A DNA stretch of 64,000 bases. Source: Brenneria rubrifaciens (GTDB lineage: Bacteria > Pseudomonadota > Gammaproteobacteria > Enterobacterales > Enterobacteriaceae). Position numbers and translations under genes: made by a program. Under the pieces are notes generated by a model. The model was not told the origin of the DNA, ran no database searches, and was given only the letters and a program-made list of their open reading frames with translations. Below are positions 14,201 through 20,263 of this stretch, piece by piece; the first letter of the stretch is position 1, and every line of letters begins with the position of its first letter. Where the stretch lies: NCBI RefSeq assembly GCF_005484945.1, contig NZ_CP034035.1, forward strand, positions 2,418,001 to 2,482,000, in the 5' to 3' direction.

Positions 14201-17200
14201 CCCGACCTGAAGACCCTGGCTCTGGCAGGCGAAGCCTGCCCGCCGGCGCTGGTCAAACGCTGGGCCGCCGGACGCCGGGTGATCAACGCCTATGGCCCGA
14301 CGGAAGGCACCATCTGCGCCACCGTCTACTTCTGTGATGCACAGGATGAGCAGATCCCGCCCATCGGCCGCCCGATTGCCAACACCCGGATTTATATTCT
14401 CGATACACAGGGCCAGCTTGCCCCGCTCGGCGTGGCGGGGGAGATCCATATCGGCGGCGTCGGCGTGGCGCGCGGCTACCTCCACCGCCCCGAGCTGACC
14501 GCCGAGCGCTTTATTCCCGACCCGTTTTCAAGCTCACCCGGCGCTCGGCTGTACAAGACCGGCGACCTCGGCCGCTGGCTGCCCGACGGCAATATTGAGT
14601 ATCTGGGGCGTAACGACTTCCAGGTCAAAGTGCGCGGTTTCCGTATCGAACTTGGCGAAATCGAAGCCCGGCTGGCGCAGTGTCCGGGTATCCTGGAAGC
14701 GGTGGTGGTCGCCCGTGAAGATACCCCGGGAGAGAAACGACTGGTGGCCTATTTTCGCGCCCGCTCCGACGCCCAACCGACGCCCGCCGACCTGCGCCGA
14801 CAGCTCAGCCAACATCTGGCCGAGTACATGGTGCCGAGCGCCTTTGTCACCCTCGACGCCTTCCCGCTCACCCCGAACGGCAAGCTCGACCGCAAGGCGC
14901 TGCCCGCCCCCGACCAGACGGCGGTGGTCAGCCGGGGTTATGACGCGCCGCAGGGCGAGGTGGAAAGCGCGTTGGCTGAGATCTGGCAAGATCTGTTGGG
15001 CGTCACGCGCGTCGGCCGCCACGACAATTTTTTCGAACTCGGCGGCCATTCGCTGATGGCGGTCAGCCTGATTGAACGGCTGAATGACCGGGGCTGGACG
15101 CTTGATGTACGCGGCATTTTCTCCACGCCGGTGCTCCATGAGATGGCGGCGGCGATACAGGATCATCAGGATAAGCCGGCTTTCGTCATACCGCCCAATC
15201 GCATTCCCAAGGGGTGTAGCGCCATTACCCCGGATCTGCTGACGCTGGTGACGCTCACCCAGGCGGAGATCGATACCCTCGTCGATACCGTATCCGGCGG
15301 CGCCGCTAATGTGCAGGATATCTATCCGCTCGCCCCATTACAGGAAGGGATCTTGTTCCACCATCTGTTGCAGGCGCGAGGCGACACTTATCTGCTTACC
15401 GCCCTCAGCGCCTTTGATAGCAGGGAACGGCTGAACGCCTTTCTAGACGCGCTGCAACAAGTCATTGATCGTCACGATATCCTGCGTACCGCCATCTGCT
15501 GGCAGGCGCTTAGCCAGCCCGTGCAGGTGGTTTGGCGGCACGCAACGCTGTCGGTGAACACGTTCATACCGAGTGGGGAAGACGCTGTTCCGGCTCAGCT
15601 ACGGGCGCATATCGACCCGCGTCGACATCGGATCGACCTGCGTCAGGCGCCGCTATTAGCCGCCGATATCGCCTACGACCCGGATCACGATGAGTGGCTG
15701 TTGGCGCTGCGCCTTCATCATCTGGTCAGCGACCACATAACGCTGGTGCTTATTACCGAGGAGATCCGATTGCTGTTGCAGAAACGTACCGATGCGTTGC
15801 CCGTTCCGCCGCCTTATCGAAACTTTATTGCCCGGATACGCAGTGCGCCGACCGAGGCTCATGAGGCCTACTTCCACACCCAGTTGGCGGATGTGGATGC
15901 CCCTACCGCTCCCTTTGGTTTACTGAACGTACAGGGCAATGGCGACAATGTGCTCGAATCACGCCTGAAGCTGGATACGACACTGGCTTCGGCGATACGC
16001 GCTCAGGCCAGTCGTCTGAACGTCAGTCCGGGCGTACTGTTCCACGCGGCATACGCGCTGGTGCTGGCGCACACCAGCGGTCGTGATGATGTGGTCTTCG
16101 GTTCGGTGCTGTCCGGGCGTTTTCATGGCGTCTCCGGGGCTGATCGAGTAATGGGGTTTTTTATCAATACATTACCGGTACGAATTTCCCTCCATGACCG
16201 CAGCGTACTGGATCTTGTTCCGGATACCTACCGCAACTTGATGGCGCTGTTGGAGCATGAACAAGCCCCGCTGGCGCTGGCCCAGCGCTGTAGCAGCATC
16301 GAGCCGCCCATACCGCTGTTCAGCGCGCTGCTTAACTACCGGCATAGCAGGTCTGATTCAAGCGATGGGGATGCCGGGGGATACGGTATGCGCTTGTTAG
16401 CCGTAGAAGAACGCACCAACTATCCACTCTCGCTGTCGGTGGACGATCTGGGGGAAAGCTTCCGTCTCACCGCCCGAAGCGATGCAGAGATTGATCCTGC
16501 TCGTCTGATGCACTATATGCTCACCGCGATAAGTAACCTGATCGCGGCTTTGGAGGACGCGCCTCATCAGGCAGCGCTAAGCCTGCCGATAATCCCGGAC
16601 AACGAGCGCCGGCAACTGCTGGGGGACTTTAACGCCACCGACGTCGACTTCTCGCAACAGACGTTGATCCACCCACAGTTTGAAGCACAGGCGGCGCGCA
16701 CCCCTGACGCCATCGCCGTGCTGTTCGGGGACAACGCGCTTACCTATGACGAACTCAATCGCCGGGCCAACCAACTGGCGCATCATCTGATCTCGCTGGG
16801 CGTCCGGCCTGACGACCGCATCGCCATCTGCGTCGAGCGCGGACTGGACATGATGGTCGGTTTGCTCGCCATTCTCAAAGCCGGCGCCGCCTATCTACCG
16901 CTCGATCCCGCTTACCCCGCCGAACGCCTGCGCTATATGCTCGACGACGCCCAACCCGTCGCCCTGCTTACCCAGACCGCACAGCGGGAAACATTCGACG
17001 ATACCCGGCCTATTCTGCTGCTGGATACCCCGGCGTCCGCCGCCTATGCGGAGAGTAATCCCGATGCCCGGACGCTGGGGCTGAACTCACGCCATCTGGC
17101 CTATGTCATCTACACCTCCGGCTCCACCGGCAAACCCAAAGGCGTCATGGTCGCCCACCGCAACGTGCTCAACCTCGCCTGCGCACTACAGCCGCTGCTG

Positions 17201-20074
17201 GCACTCGAACGGCCCAGCCGCATCGCCCTCAACGCCAGTATCGTGTTCGATGCCTCGGTTAAAAACTGGCTCCAACTGCTGTCGGGACACACGCTGGTCA
17301 TTATCCCTGAAGCCCTCCGCGCCGATGCGCAACAGCTCTGGCGCTACTTTTCCCGTCACGCCGTCGATTGGTTCGACTGCACCCCCGTGCAGTTGCACTG
17401 GCTGCTCAATGCCGGTCTCGGCGCCGACCCGGCCTACCAGCCCGCTGGGGTATTAATCGGCGGAGAGGCCATCCCGCCGCACACCTGGTCAAGCCTGGCC
17501 ACGCTCACCGCCACCCGCTTTATCAACGTTTACGGCCCCACCGAATGTACCGTCGATGCCACCGCCTGCGTCATCGACCATGCACACCCGCTGCCGGTCA
17601 TCGGTAAACCGCTCGCCAACACCAAAATCTATATTCTGGATGCGCAAGGGCAGCTTGCCCCGCTCGGCGTGGCGGGAGAAATCCATATCGGCGGCGTCGG
17701 CGTGGCGCGCGGCTACCTCCACCGCCCCGAACTGACCGCCGAACGCTTTATCCCCGACCCGTTCTCAACGGCGTCTGACGCCCGCCTCTACAAGACCGGC
17801 GACCTCGGCCGCTGGCTGCCCGACGGCAATATTGAGTATCTGGGACGTAACGACTTCCAGGTCAAAGTGCGCGGTTTCCGTATTGAACCCGGTGAAATCG
17901 AAGCCCGGCTGACGCAGTGCCCCGGCGTACAGGAAGCGGTGGTGGTCGCCCGCGAAGAAAACCCCGGCGATACCCGGCTGGTGGCTTATCTCTGCCCGCA
18001 GGCCGGCGCTAAATTACTCCCCGCCGACCTGCGCCGGCAGCTTAACGAGTCTCTGGCCGAGTATATGGTGCCGAGCGCCTTTGTCACCCTCGACGCCTTC
18101 CCGCTCACCCCGAACGGCAAGCTCGACCGCAAGGCGCTGCCCGCCCCCGACCAGACGGCGGTGGTCAGCCGCAGTTATGACGCGCCGCAGGGCGAGGTGG
18201 AAACCGCGTTGGCACAAATCTGGCAAGATATACTGGGGCTGACGCGAGTGGGGCGTCATGATCGCTTTTTTGAAATTGGCGGGCATTCGCTGTTAGCCGT
18301 GAAATTGTTAAACGCCATGCGCCAACAAGGTATAGAGCTAGCGTTGTCCACCTTATTCGCTCATCCAACGCTATGCGATCTCGCGCTGGAGATTAATGAC
18401 GACATCATCAAACCCAGTTTCCCCATCGCTGAAAACCCTGTGCCATTGAGTCCTGACGGAGATCTGCCGCCATTGTTCCTGGTACACGAAACAACAGGCG
18501 ATCCGGTAGTTTATTCGCAGCTAGCCGCCTTGCTGCCATCGTCGCTACCGGTCTACGGACTGCACGCGCTTGGCATCCATACGGCGGATAATCCGCCGAC
18601 GTCTATTGAGGAACTGGCCGATTATCACATTCAGGCCATTCGCCGCATTCAGGCTCACGGCCCCTATCGTCTCGCCGGGTGGTCAATGGGGGGCACCCTA
18701 GCCTATGAAATCGCAATCCAGTTGATTGACAGCGGTGAATACGTTGATTTCCTTGGCATGATCGATTCCTACAACTTTAGTGGGATCAATCGCGATACGG
18801 AAAATAAACCGCGCGTTGCGCCGGTAAATGATGAGCGAGAAAGTATTACCACGATTATTAAATATCTACGTAACTCTTTGAAAATAACCGATGAAGAGGA
18901 GTTGGATAAACTATGTAAGATCAAAAAGTTAAACTTCGCCGTCGCGTTTTGCCAAAGTCGGGGATGGCTACCAGCCGGGGTGACCAAAGAGGACATTCTG
19001 CTGCGAATATCCTCCAGGAAAACCATTTTGCAATGTGTTCGAGATCATATCCCCCCGGCATCACCCCTGGCGATTCATCTTTATACCGCGGGTGATTTAT
19101 CGGTCAGCGACGATCCGTGGCGCGGCTGGCAAGGCACTGTCGGCAAGGATTCCGTGATTCATCCTGTAGGCGGAACGCACTATACGATCATGCAGTCGCC
19201 CTTGCTGAATCAGGTAGTCGATTCGTTTAGCGAGTATCTCTTATCCGGCAACTATACCCCGAATATCGTTATCCAAAACGGCACCCCAGGGACACCGCCG
19301 CTGCTATGTATTCCTGGCGCCGGCGCCAACGCATCCAGTTTTATTGAGCTGGCGCTATCATTGCCGACTCAACAGCCCTTGAACGCTCTGCAAGCGCGAG
19401 GTCTGACAGAAAGCGGTCTGCCGCCTTATGTCAGCGTCGAAGGCGCGGCCCGAACCTACCTTGAGGCGATCCGCCAAACGCAGCCTTATGGACCGTATCA
19501 CCTCTTAGGCCATTCTTTCGGCGGATGGATAGCGTTTGAAATCGCCTTGCAGTTGCAGGCGCGGGGTGAATCGGTCGCCAATCTGATACTGGTCGATACC
19601 GATGCGCCCGACGCACAGAACTGCCCGCCGAAGTCTATCGATCGTATCGAGACGCTGCTGAAGTTAATCGCTATCTACAACATGCTACTGACTCACCCCT
19701 TGGCCCTGACACGTTCTGATTTCGACGAGATGACGCCGGATGAGCAGATTAAGAAGTTGCATGGCGCTTTGGTGAGCGCGGGTATTTTCTCGCCCCAGAT
19801 GACGACATCGGTGCTGTTGGGCATCGTTCAGGTCATGCAGGCAAATCTCAACACGGTGTATACGCCGCGCGCGCGCTATGAGGGGCTAGTCCATTTGATC
19901 AGCGCCAAAGAGGGGGACGCCGTTGAGAGAGAAACCAATGAAAAGCAATGGCGCTCGCATGCCGCTCAATTTGAGATGCTGCTCATGCCAGGCAATCACA
20001 TGACGATGTTGTCCGCTCCGCAGGTCGAAAAGTTGGCCGCTTGGCTGCGGGTAAATCTGTCCCTTGTGAGGTGA
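2285..20074 (+). CDS. Five-module NRPS (C-A-T)x5 with tandem thioesterases; predicted Gln-Tyr-Ser-aromatic-Glu
   Basis: This is a 5929-residue synthetase. The ATG at 2285 is preferred over the in-frame ATG at 2270 because GGAG (2271-2274) lies ~10 nt upstream; the ORF overlaps the previous gene by 8 nt. Carrier serines are near residues 1046, 2102, 3181, 4256 and 5335. C domains of modules 1 and 2 have HHIISDG. Those of modules 3-5 start with DIYPL(S/A)PLQEG, carry an FH(H/Y)-x5-GD block and have HHLVxDH, as in dual epimerization/condensation domains. Codes read by eye are: module 1 DAQDLGVVDK (Gln), module 2 DASTVAAVCK (Tyr-type), module 3 DVWHISLIDK (Ser), module 4 DAFTAAAICK (aromatic, uncertain), module 5 DAKDLGVVDK (Glu). 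The end carries two thioesterases: GWSMGG (Ser ~5467) and GHSFGG (Ser ~5744). Tandem TEs are typical of Gram-negative cyclic lipopeptide synthetases. No hydroxylating, methylating or separate E domain is visible. The product is unidentified. Confidence 0.96.
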   Translation: MSKTGIDIEALKRAVLEKKVKEQLQIRGSQQRPAIKRADRDAPLPLSFAQQSLWFIGQLDAAASQAYHLPAALRLIGQLDKPALTAALNRLVERHESLRTHFTLINGQPCQQIAPDSIGFHLSCLDLRSLDAAARAQRVAELTEREAREPFDLMRGPLIRGQLLQLSDDEHVLLFTQHHIISDGWSLGILVRELAAFYRAVLNGSSAHWPALPIQYADYAVWQRNWLKEDKLAEQRDFWRKHLQDAPALLTLPTDRPRPSAQRYAGSQALFHLTPGELNALKTLGQQHNTTLFMTLLAGWTLVLSRLSGQDDIVVGTPVANRTRSELEGVVGFFVNTLALRIEPGQCKTVADLLAQVRERALAAYAHQDLPFEQVVEAVQPVRSLGYNPIFQVMLSLNNTPAQRLTLPGLELSSIEKPQHSTHFDLTLALTETDAGLAGKINYAIDLFDHETIVRVIDYLKNVLTAMTTEITQPITSLTMLPDNERRQLLGDFNATDVDFPQQTLIHPQFEAQAARTPDAIAVLFGDNALTYDELNRRANQLAHHLISLGVRPDDRIAICVERGLDMMVGLLAILKAGAAYLPLDPAYPAERLASMLDDAQPVALLTQTARRETFDDTRPILLLDTPASAAYAESNPDARALGLSSHHLAYVIYTSGSTGKPKGVMVAHRNVLNLACALQPLLALERPSRIALNASIVFDASVQNWLQLLSGHTLVIVPEALRADAQQLWRYFSRHAVDWFDCTPVQLHWLLNAGLGADPAYQPAGVLIGGEAIPPHTWSSLATLTATRFINVYGPTECTVDATACVIDHAHPLPVIGKPLANTKIYILDAQGQLAPLGVAGEIHIGGVGVARGYLHRPELTAERFIPDPFSTASDARLYKTGDLGRWLPDGNIEYLGRNDFQVKVRGFRIEPGEIEARLTQCPGVQEAVVVAREENPGDTRLVAYLCPQAGAKLLPADLRRQLNESLAEYMVPSAFVTLDAFPLTPNGKLDRKALPAPDQTAVVTRDYEAPQGEVESALAEIWQDLLGLARVGRHDHFFELGGHSLMAVQLINHLRVQGMDATLAALFSHPTLCDLASVLTRASFTEPSRIPVAERNTPLPLSFAQQRLWFIGHLDPVASQAYHLPAALRLVGQLNKSALTAALDSLVARHESLRTHFTLVDGQPCQQISPDSTGFSLSCLDLRSLDAAACPQRVAELTAHEARDPFDLTQDPLVRGQLLQLSDEEHILLLTQHHIISDGWSLGILVRELAALYRAAINGENAHLPPLPIQYADYAVWQRNWLRGETLASLHDFWHNQLQGAPALLRLPSDRPRPSVQRYVGSLVPIHIDSTELTALRALGQQQGTTLFMTLLAAWTLVLSRLSGQDDIVVGTPVANRTRSELEGIVGFFVNTLALRIEPGQCKTVADLLAQVRERALAAYAHQDLPFEQVVEALQPVRSLSYSPIFQVMLSLNNTPAQTLTLPGLELSAIKQTGHSAHFDLTLSLTETESGLKGGLEYATDLFDRQTIVRLAGYLRNVLTAMATNVTRPLASLPMLPDAERRQLLVDFNATDADFPQHALIHQLFENQVERTPDAIAALFEERSLTYDELNRRANRLAHHLISLGVRPDDRIAICVERGLEMIVGLLGILKAGAAYVPLDPAYPAERLAYMLDDAAPVALLTQAPLLDALNSNLPAVLLDEPRSTLFGDLPDNNPDGRRLGLTPRHLAYVIYTSGSTGRPKGVMIEHHSLCNLAYAQIDAFRITANSRLLQFASFSFDACLSEVTTALCQGACLVLASREALLPGDALLNTLQAQAITHVTLPPVAAGALDPNAELPDLKTLVLAGEACPPALVKRWAAGRRMINAYGPTEGTVCATLYVCDAQNEQIPPIGRPIANTRIYILDAQGQPVPLGVAGEIHIGGAGVARGYLNRPELTAGRFIPDPFTDCPDARLYKTGDLGRWLPDGNIEYLGRNDFQVKVRGFRIELGEIETRLAQCPGIREAVVIAREDTPGEKRLVAYLQPQPGVELIPADLRRQLSRHLAEYMLPAAFVTLASFPVTPNGKIDRKALPAPDQTAVVTRSYEALQNQVETALAGIWQDLLGLARVGRHDHFFELGGHSLMIVSLIEQLRKLGFRLDVRNVFAAPILSEMALTIQETQTSTVFAVPPNRIPAGCTAITPDMLPLVTLTQTEIDAMMDTVPGGGANVQDIYPLSPLQEGILFHHRMQEQGDTYLLNYLLAFENRNRLDAFLEALQQVINRHDILRTAVCWQGLNQPVQVVWRHAPLPVNIFKAASQENISAQLQAHTDPRQRRLNLNQAPLLSADITFDPAANEWVLALGFHHLVGDHVTLDLIIAEITLLLQDSAEALPVPLPYRNFIAQILSMPASEHEDYFRTRLADIDAPTAPFGLLKTQEGNQPVNEVRLSLDTALAKATRHQARQFGISPSVLFHVAWAQVLAHTCGRDDVVFGSVLSGRLQGVVGADQVMGMFINTLPVRISLRDRSVLDVVQATYRDLTALLAHEQAPLTLAQRCSGVIPPIPLFSTLFNYRHSQPKMTDNPVWNGMRRLAADERTNYPLTLSVDDLGQGFSLVAQTVATLDPGRVAHYLETAIYGLVEALAVEPQRPIMTISVLPDTERRQVLVEFNATDADFPQHALIHQLFELQAERTPDAIAVAFEAHVLTYAELNRRANQLAHYLVSLGVRPDDRVALCVERCPEMVVALLGILKAGAAYVPLDPGYPAERLAAMLDDAQPVALLTQSAQTAVHTDTVPVVLLDTGDFDACQDSNPDPRALGLSAANLAYVIYTSGSTGKPKGVMNHHRGLCNRLVWMQHAYHLTPDDRVLQKTPFSFDVSVWEFFWPLLYGARLVMARPDGHKDSGYLTQLIEDAGITTLHFVPSMLQQFVQWADSPCDSLKRVICSGEALPSDLQQRFFARFNAELHNLYGPTEAAIDVTYWACRRDDTRSFVPIGRPIANTRIYILDTQGQPAPLGVAGEIHIAGVGVARGYLNRPELTAERFIPDPFSTASDARLYKTGDLGRWLPDGSIEYLGRNDFQVKLRGFRIELGEIEARLTQCPGVQEAVVVAREDSPGDTRLVAYLCPQADAVLDPADLRRQLSQHLAEYMVPSAFVILDAFPLTPNGKLDRKALPVPDQTAVVSRGYEAPQGEVETALADIWQDLLGVTRVGRHDHFFELGGHSLMAVSLIERLRNRGLTLDVRSIFTTPVLHEMATTIHDRQGEAAFVVPPNRIPEGCTAITPDLLSLVTLTQAEIDTVVDTVSGGAANVQDIYPLSPLQEGMLFHYRSQAQGDTYLLYHLIAFQTRERLDAFLDALQQIIDRHDILRTAVCWQGLSQPVQVVWRRAVLPINTFVPASPNDVTRQLQTHTDPRTRRLNLNQAPLLSADIARDPVHDEWLLALGLHHLVCDHMTLALIIGEIDLLLKNRADALPVPLPYRNFIAQTLSVPVAEHEAYFRDQLADVDAPTLPFDLLDIQGKGENIAVIRVPLPLSLSSAIYHQSRQLGISPGVLFHVAWAQVLAHTSRRDDVVFGSVLLGRLQGSAGADRVMGMFINTLPLRVPLAGRSVLDVVQATYRGLTTLLEHEQTPLALAQRCSGVASPMPLFSALLNYRHTPKSQYVTTWDGMRMLAENVRTNYPFTLSVDDKGDDVSLLVQTTAEIDPARIAHYLLTAIDGLVGALETEPQRSILSLSVLPPAERRQLLVEFNATDADFPQHALIHQLFELQAERTPDAIAVAFEAHVLTYAELNRRANRLAHHLLTLGVRPDDRVALCVERSLEMVVALLGILKAGAAYVPLDPGYPAERLAAMLDDAQPVALLTQSALVDRLGVTLPTVILDNPHTVGEKTPDSNPDARALGVTPRHLAYVIYTSGSTGKPKGVMIEHRGLCNLARAQADILHVTPACRLLQFASFSFDACFFEVAAALTQGACLVLAARDALLPGPALLNTLQTQAITHVTLPPVAAGALDPNAELPDLKTLALAGEACPPALVKRWAAGRRVINAYGPTEGTICATVYFCDAQDEQIPPIGRPIANTRIYILDTQGQLAPLGVAGEIHIGGVGVARGYLHRPELTAERFIPDPFSSSPGARLYKTGDLGRWLPDGNIEYLGRNDFQVKVRGFRIELGEIEARLAQCPGILEAVVVAREDTPGEKRLVAYFRARSDAQPTPADLRRQLSQHLAEYMVPSAFVTLDAFPLTPNGKLDRKALPAPDQTAVVSRGYDAPQGEVESALAEIWQDLLGVTRVGRHDNFFELGGHSLMAVSLIERLNDRGWTLDVRGIFSTPVLHEMAAAIQDHQDKPAFVIPPNRIPKGCSAITPDLLTLVTLTQAEIDTLVDTVSGGAANVQDIYPLAPLQEGILFHHLLQARGDTYLLTALSAFDSRERLNAFLDALQQVIDRHDILRTAICWQALSQPVQVVWRHATLSVNTFIPSGEDAVPAQLRAHIDPRRHRIDLRQAPLLAADIAYDPDHDEWLLALRLHHLVSDHITLVLITEEIRLLLQKRTDALPVPPPYRNFIARIRSAPTEAHEAYFHTQLADVDAPTAPFGLLNVQGNGDNVLESRLKLDTTLASAIRAQASRLNVSPGVLFHAAYALVLAHTSGRDDVVFGSVLSGRFHGVSGADRVMGFFINTLPVRISLHDRSVLDLVPDTYRNLMALLEHEQAPLALAQRCSSIEPPIPLFSALLNYRHSRSDSSDGDAGGYGMRLLAVEERTNYPLSLSVDDLGESFRLTARSDAEIDPARLMHYMLTAISNLIAALEDAPHQAALSLPIIPDNERRQLLGDFNATDVDFSQQTLIHPQFEAQAARTPDAIAVLFGDNALTYDELNRRANQLAHHLISLGVRPDDRIAICVERGLDMMVGLLAILKAGAAYLPLDPAYPAERLRYMLDDAQPVALLTQTAQRETFDDTRPILLLDTPASAAYAESNPDARTLGLNSRHLAYVIYTSGSTGKPKGVMVAHRNVLNLACALQPLLALERPSRIALNASIVFDASVKNWLQLLSGHTLVIIPEALRADAQQLWRYFSRHAVDWFDCTPVQLHWLLNAGLGADPAYQPAGVLIGGEAIPPHTWSSLATLTATRFINVYGPTECTVDATACVIDHAHPLPVIGKPLANTKIYILDAQGQLAPLGVAGEIHIGGVGVARGYLHRPELTAERFIPDPFSTASDARLYKTGDLGRWLPDGNIEYLGRNDFQVKVRGFRIEPGEIEARLTQCPGVQEAVVVAREENPGDTRLVAYLCPQAGAKLLPADLRRQLNESLAEYMVPSAFVTLDAFPLTPNGKLDRKALPAPDQTAVVSRSYDAPQGEVETALAQIWQDILGLTRVGRHDRFFEIGGHSLLAVKLLNAMRQQGIELALSTLFAHPTLCDLALEINDDIIKPSFPIAENPVPLSPDGDLPPLFLVHETTGDPVVYSQLAALLPSSLPVYGLHALGIHTADNPPTSIEELADYHIQAIRRIQAHGPYRLAGWSMGGTLAYEIAIQLIDSGEYVDFLGMIDSYNFSGINRDTENKPRVAPVNDERESITTIIKYLRNSLKITDEEELDKLCKIKKLNFAVAFCQSRGWLPAGVTKEDILLRISSRKTILQCVRDHIPPASPLAIHLYTAGDLSVSDDPWRGWQGTVGKDSVIHPVGGTHYTIMQSPLLNQVVDSFSEYLLSGNYTPNIVIQNGTPGTPPLLCIPGAGANASSFIELALSLPTQQPLNALQARGLTESGLPPYVSVEGAARTYLEAIRQTQPYGPYHLLGHSFGGWIAFEIALQLQARGESVANLILVDTDAPDAQNCPPKSIDRIETLLKLIAIYNMLLTHPLALTRSDFDEMTPDEQIKKLHGALVSAGIFSPQMTTSVLLGIVQVMQANLNTVYTPRARYEGLVHLISAKEGDAVERETNEKQWRSHAAQFEMLLMPGNHMTMLSAPQVEKLAAWLRVNLSLVR

Positions 20075-20097
20075 GTTACGCCGCTGCCGCCACTTTA

Positions 20098-20115
20098 CCA
20101 GCCCTTACGGGCTGG
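20098..20115 (+). terminator. GC-rich hairpin 24 nt after the NRPS stop
   Basis: A perfect 7-bp stem (CCAGCCC / GGGCTGG) with a TTAC loop is followed by CGTTTGCGCC, a poor U tract. It may be a weak terminator or an mRNA 3'-end structure between the synthetase and the exporter. Confidence 0.45.
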
Positions 20116-20180
20116 CGTTTGCGCCTTCATTATGCAGGCGTTCTGATTTGGCGATATGACATAACGGTTGGACGATCCGA

Positions 20181-20208
20181 CAGGGTAATCATCCGCGCGA
20201 TTACCCTG
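20181..20208. other. Perfect 10-bp inverted repeat between NRPS and exporter
   Basis: CAGGGTAATC and GATTACCCTG form a perfect 10-bp palindrome around an 8-nt spacer (ATCCGCGC), 56 nt before the exporter ATG. No immediate T run follows, so it could be an attenuating hairpin or an operator-like dyad. Its role is unknown. Confidence 0.4.
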
Positions 20209-20263
20209 CATTGAAAAAATCGCTGTTTTTACCGCTGCTTACATCATCACGGATGGACATTAC

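Noticed and set aside
1..20074. Repeated segments considered as mobile elements or CRISPR-like repeats
   Set aside because: All repeats coincide with conserved NRPS core motifs and keep reading frame; they are domain duplications.
2270..20074. ATG at 2270 as NRPS start
   Set aside because: No ribosome site at useful distance, while ATG 2285 has GGAG 10 nt upstream and the stop-start overlap typical of coupled NRPS genes.
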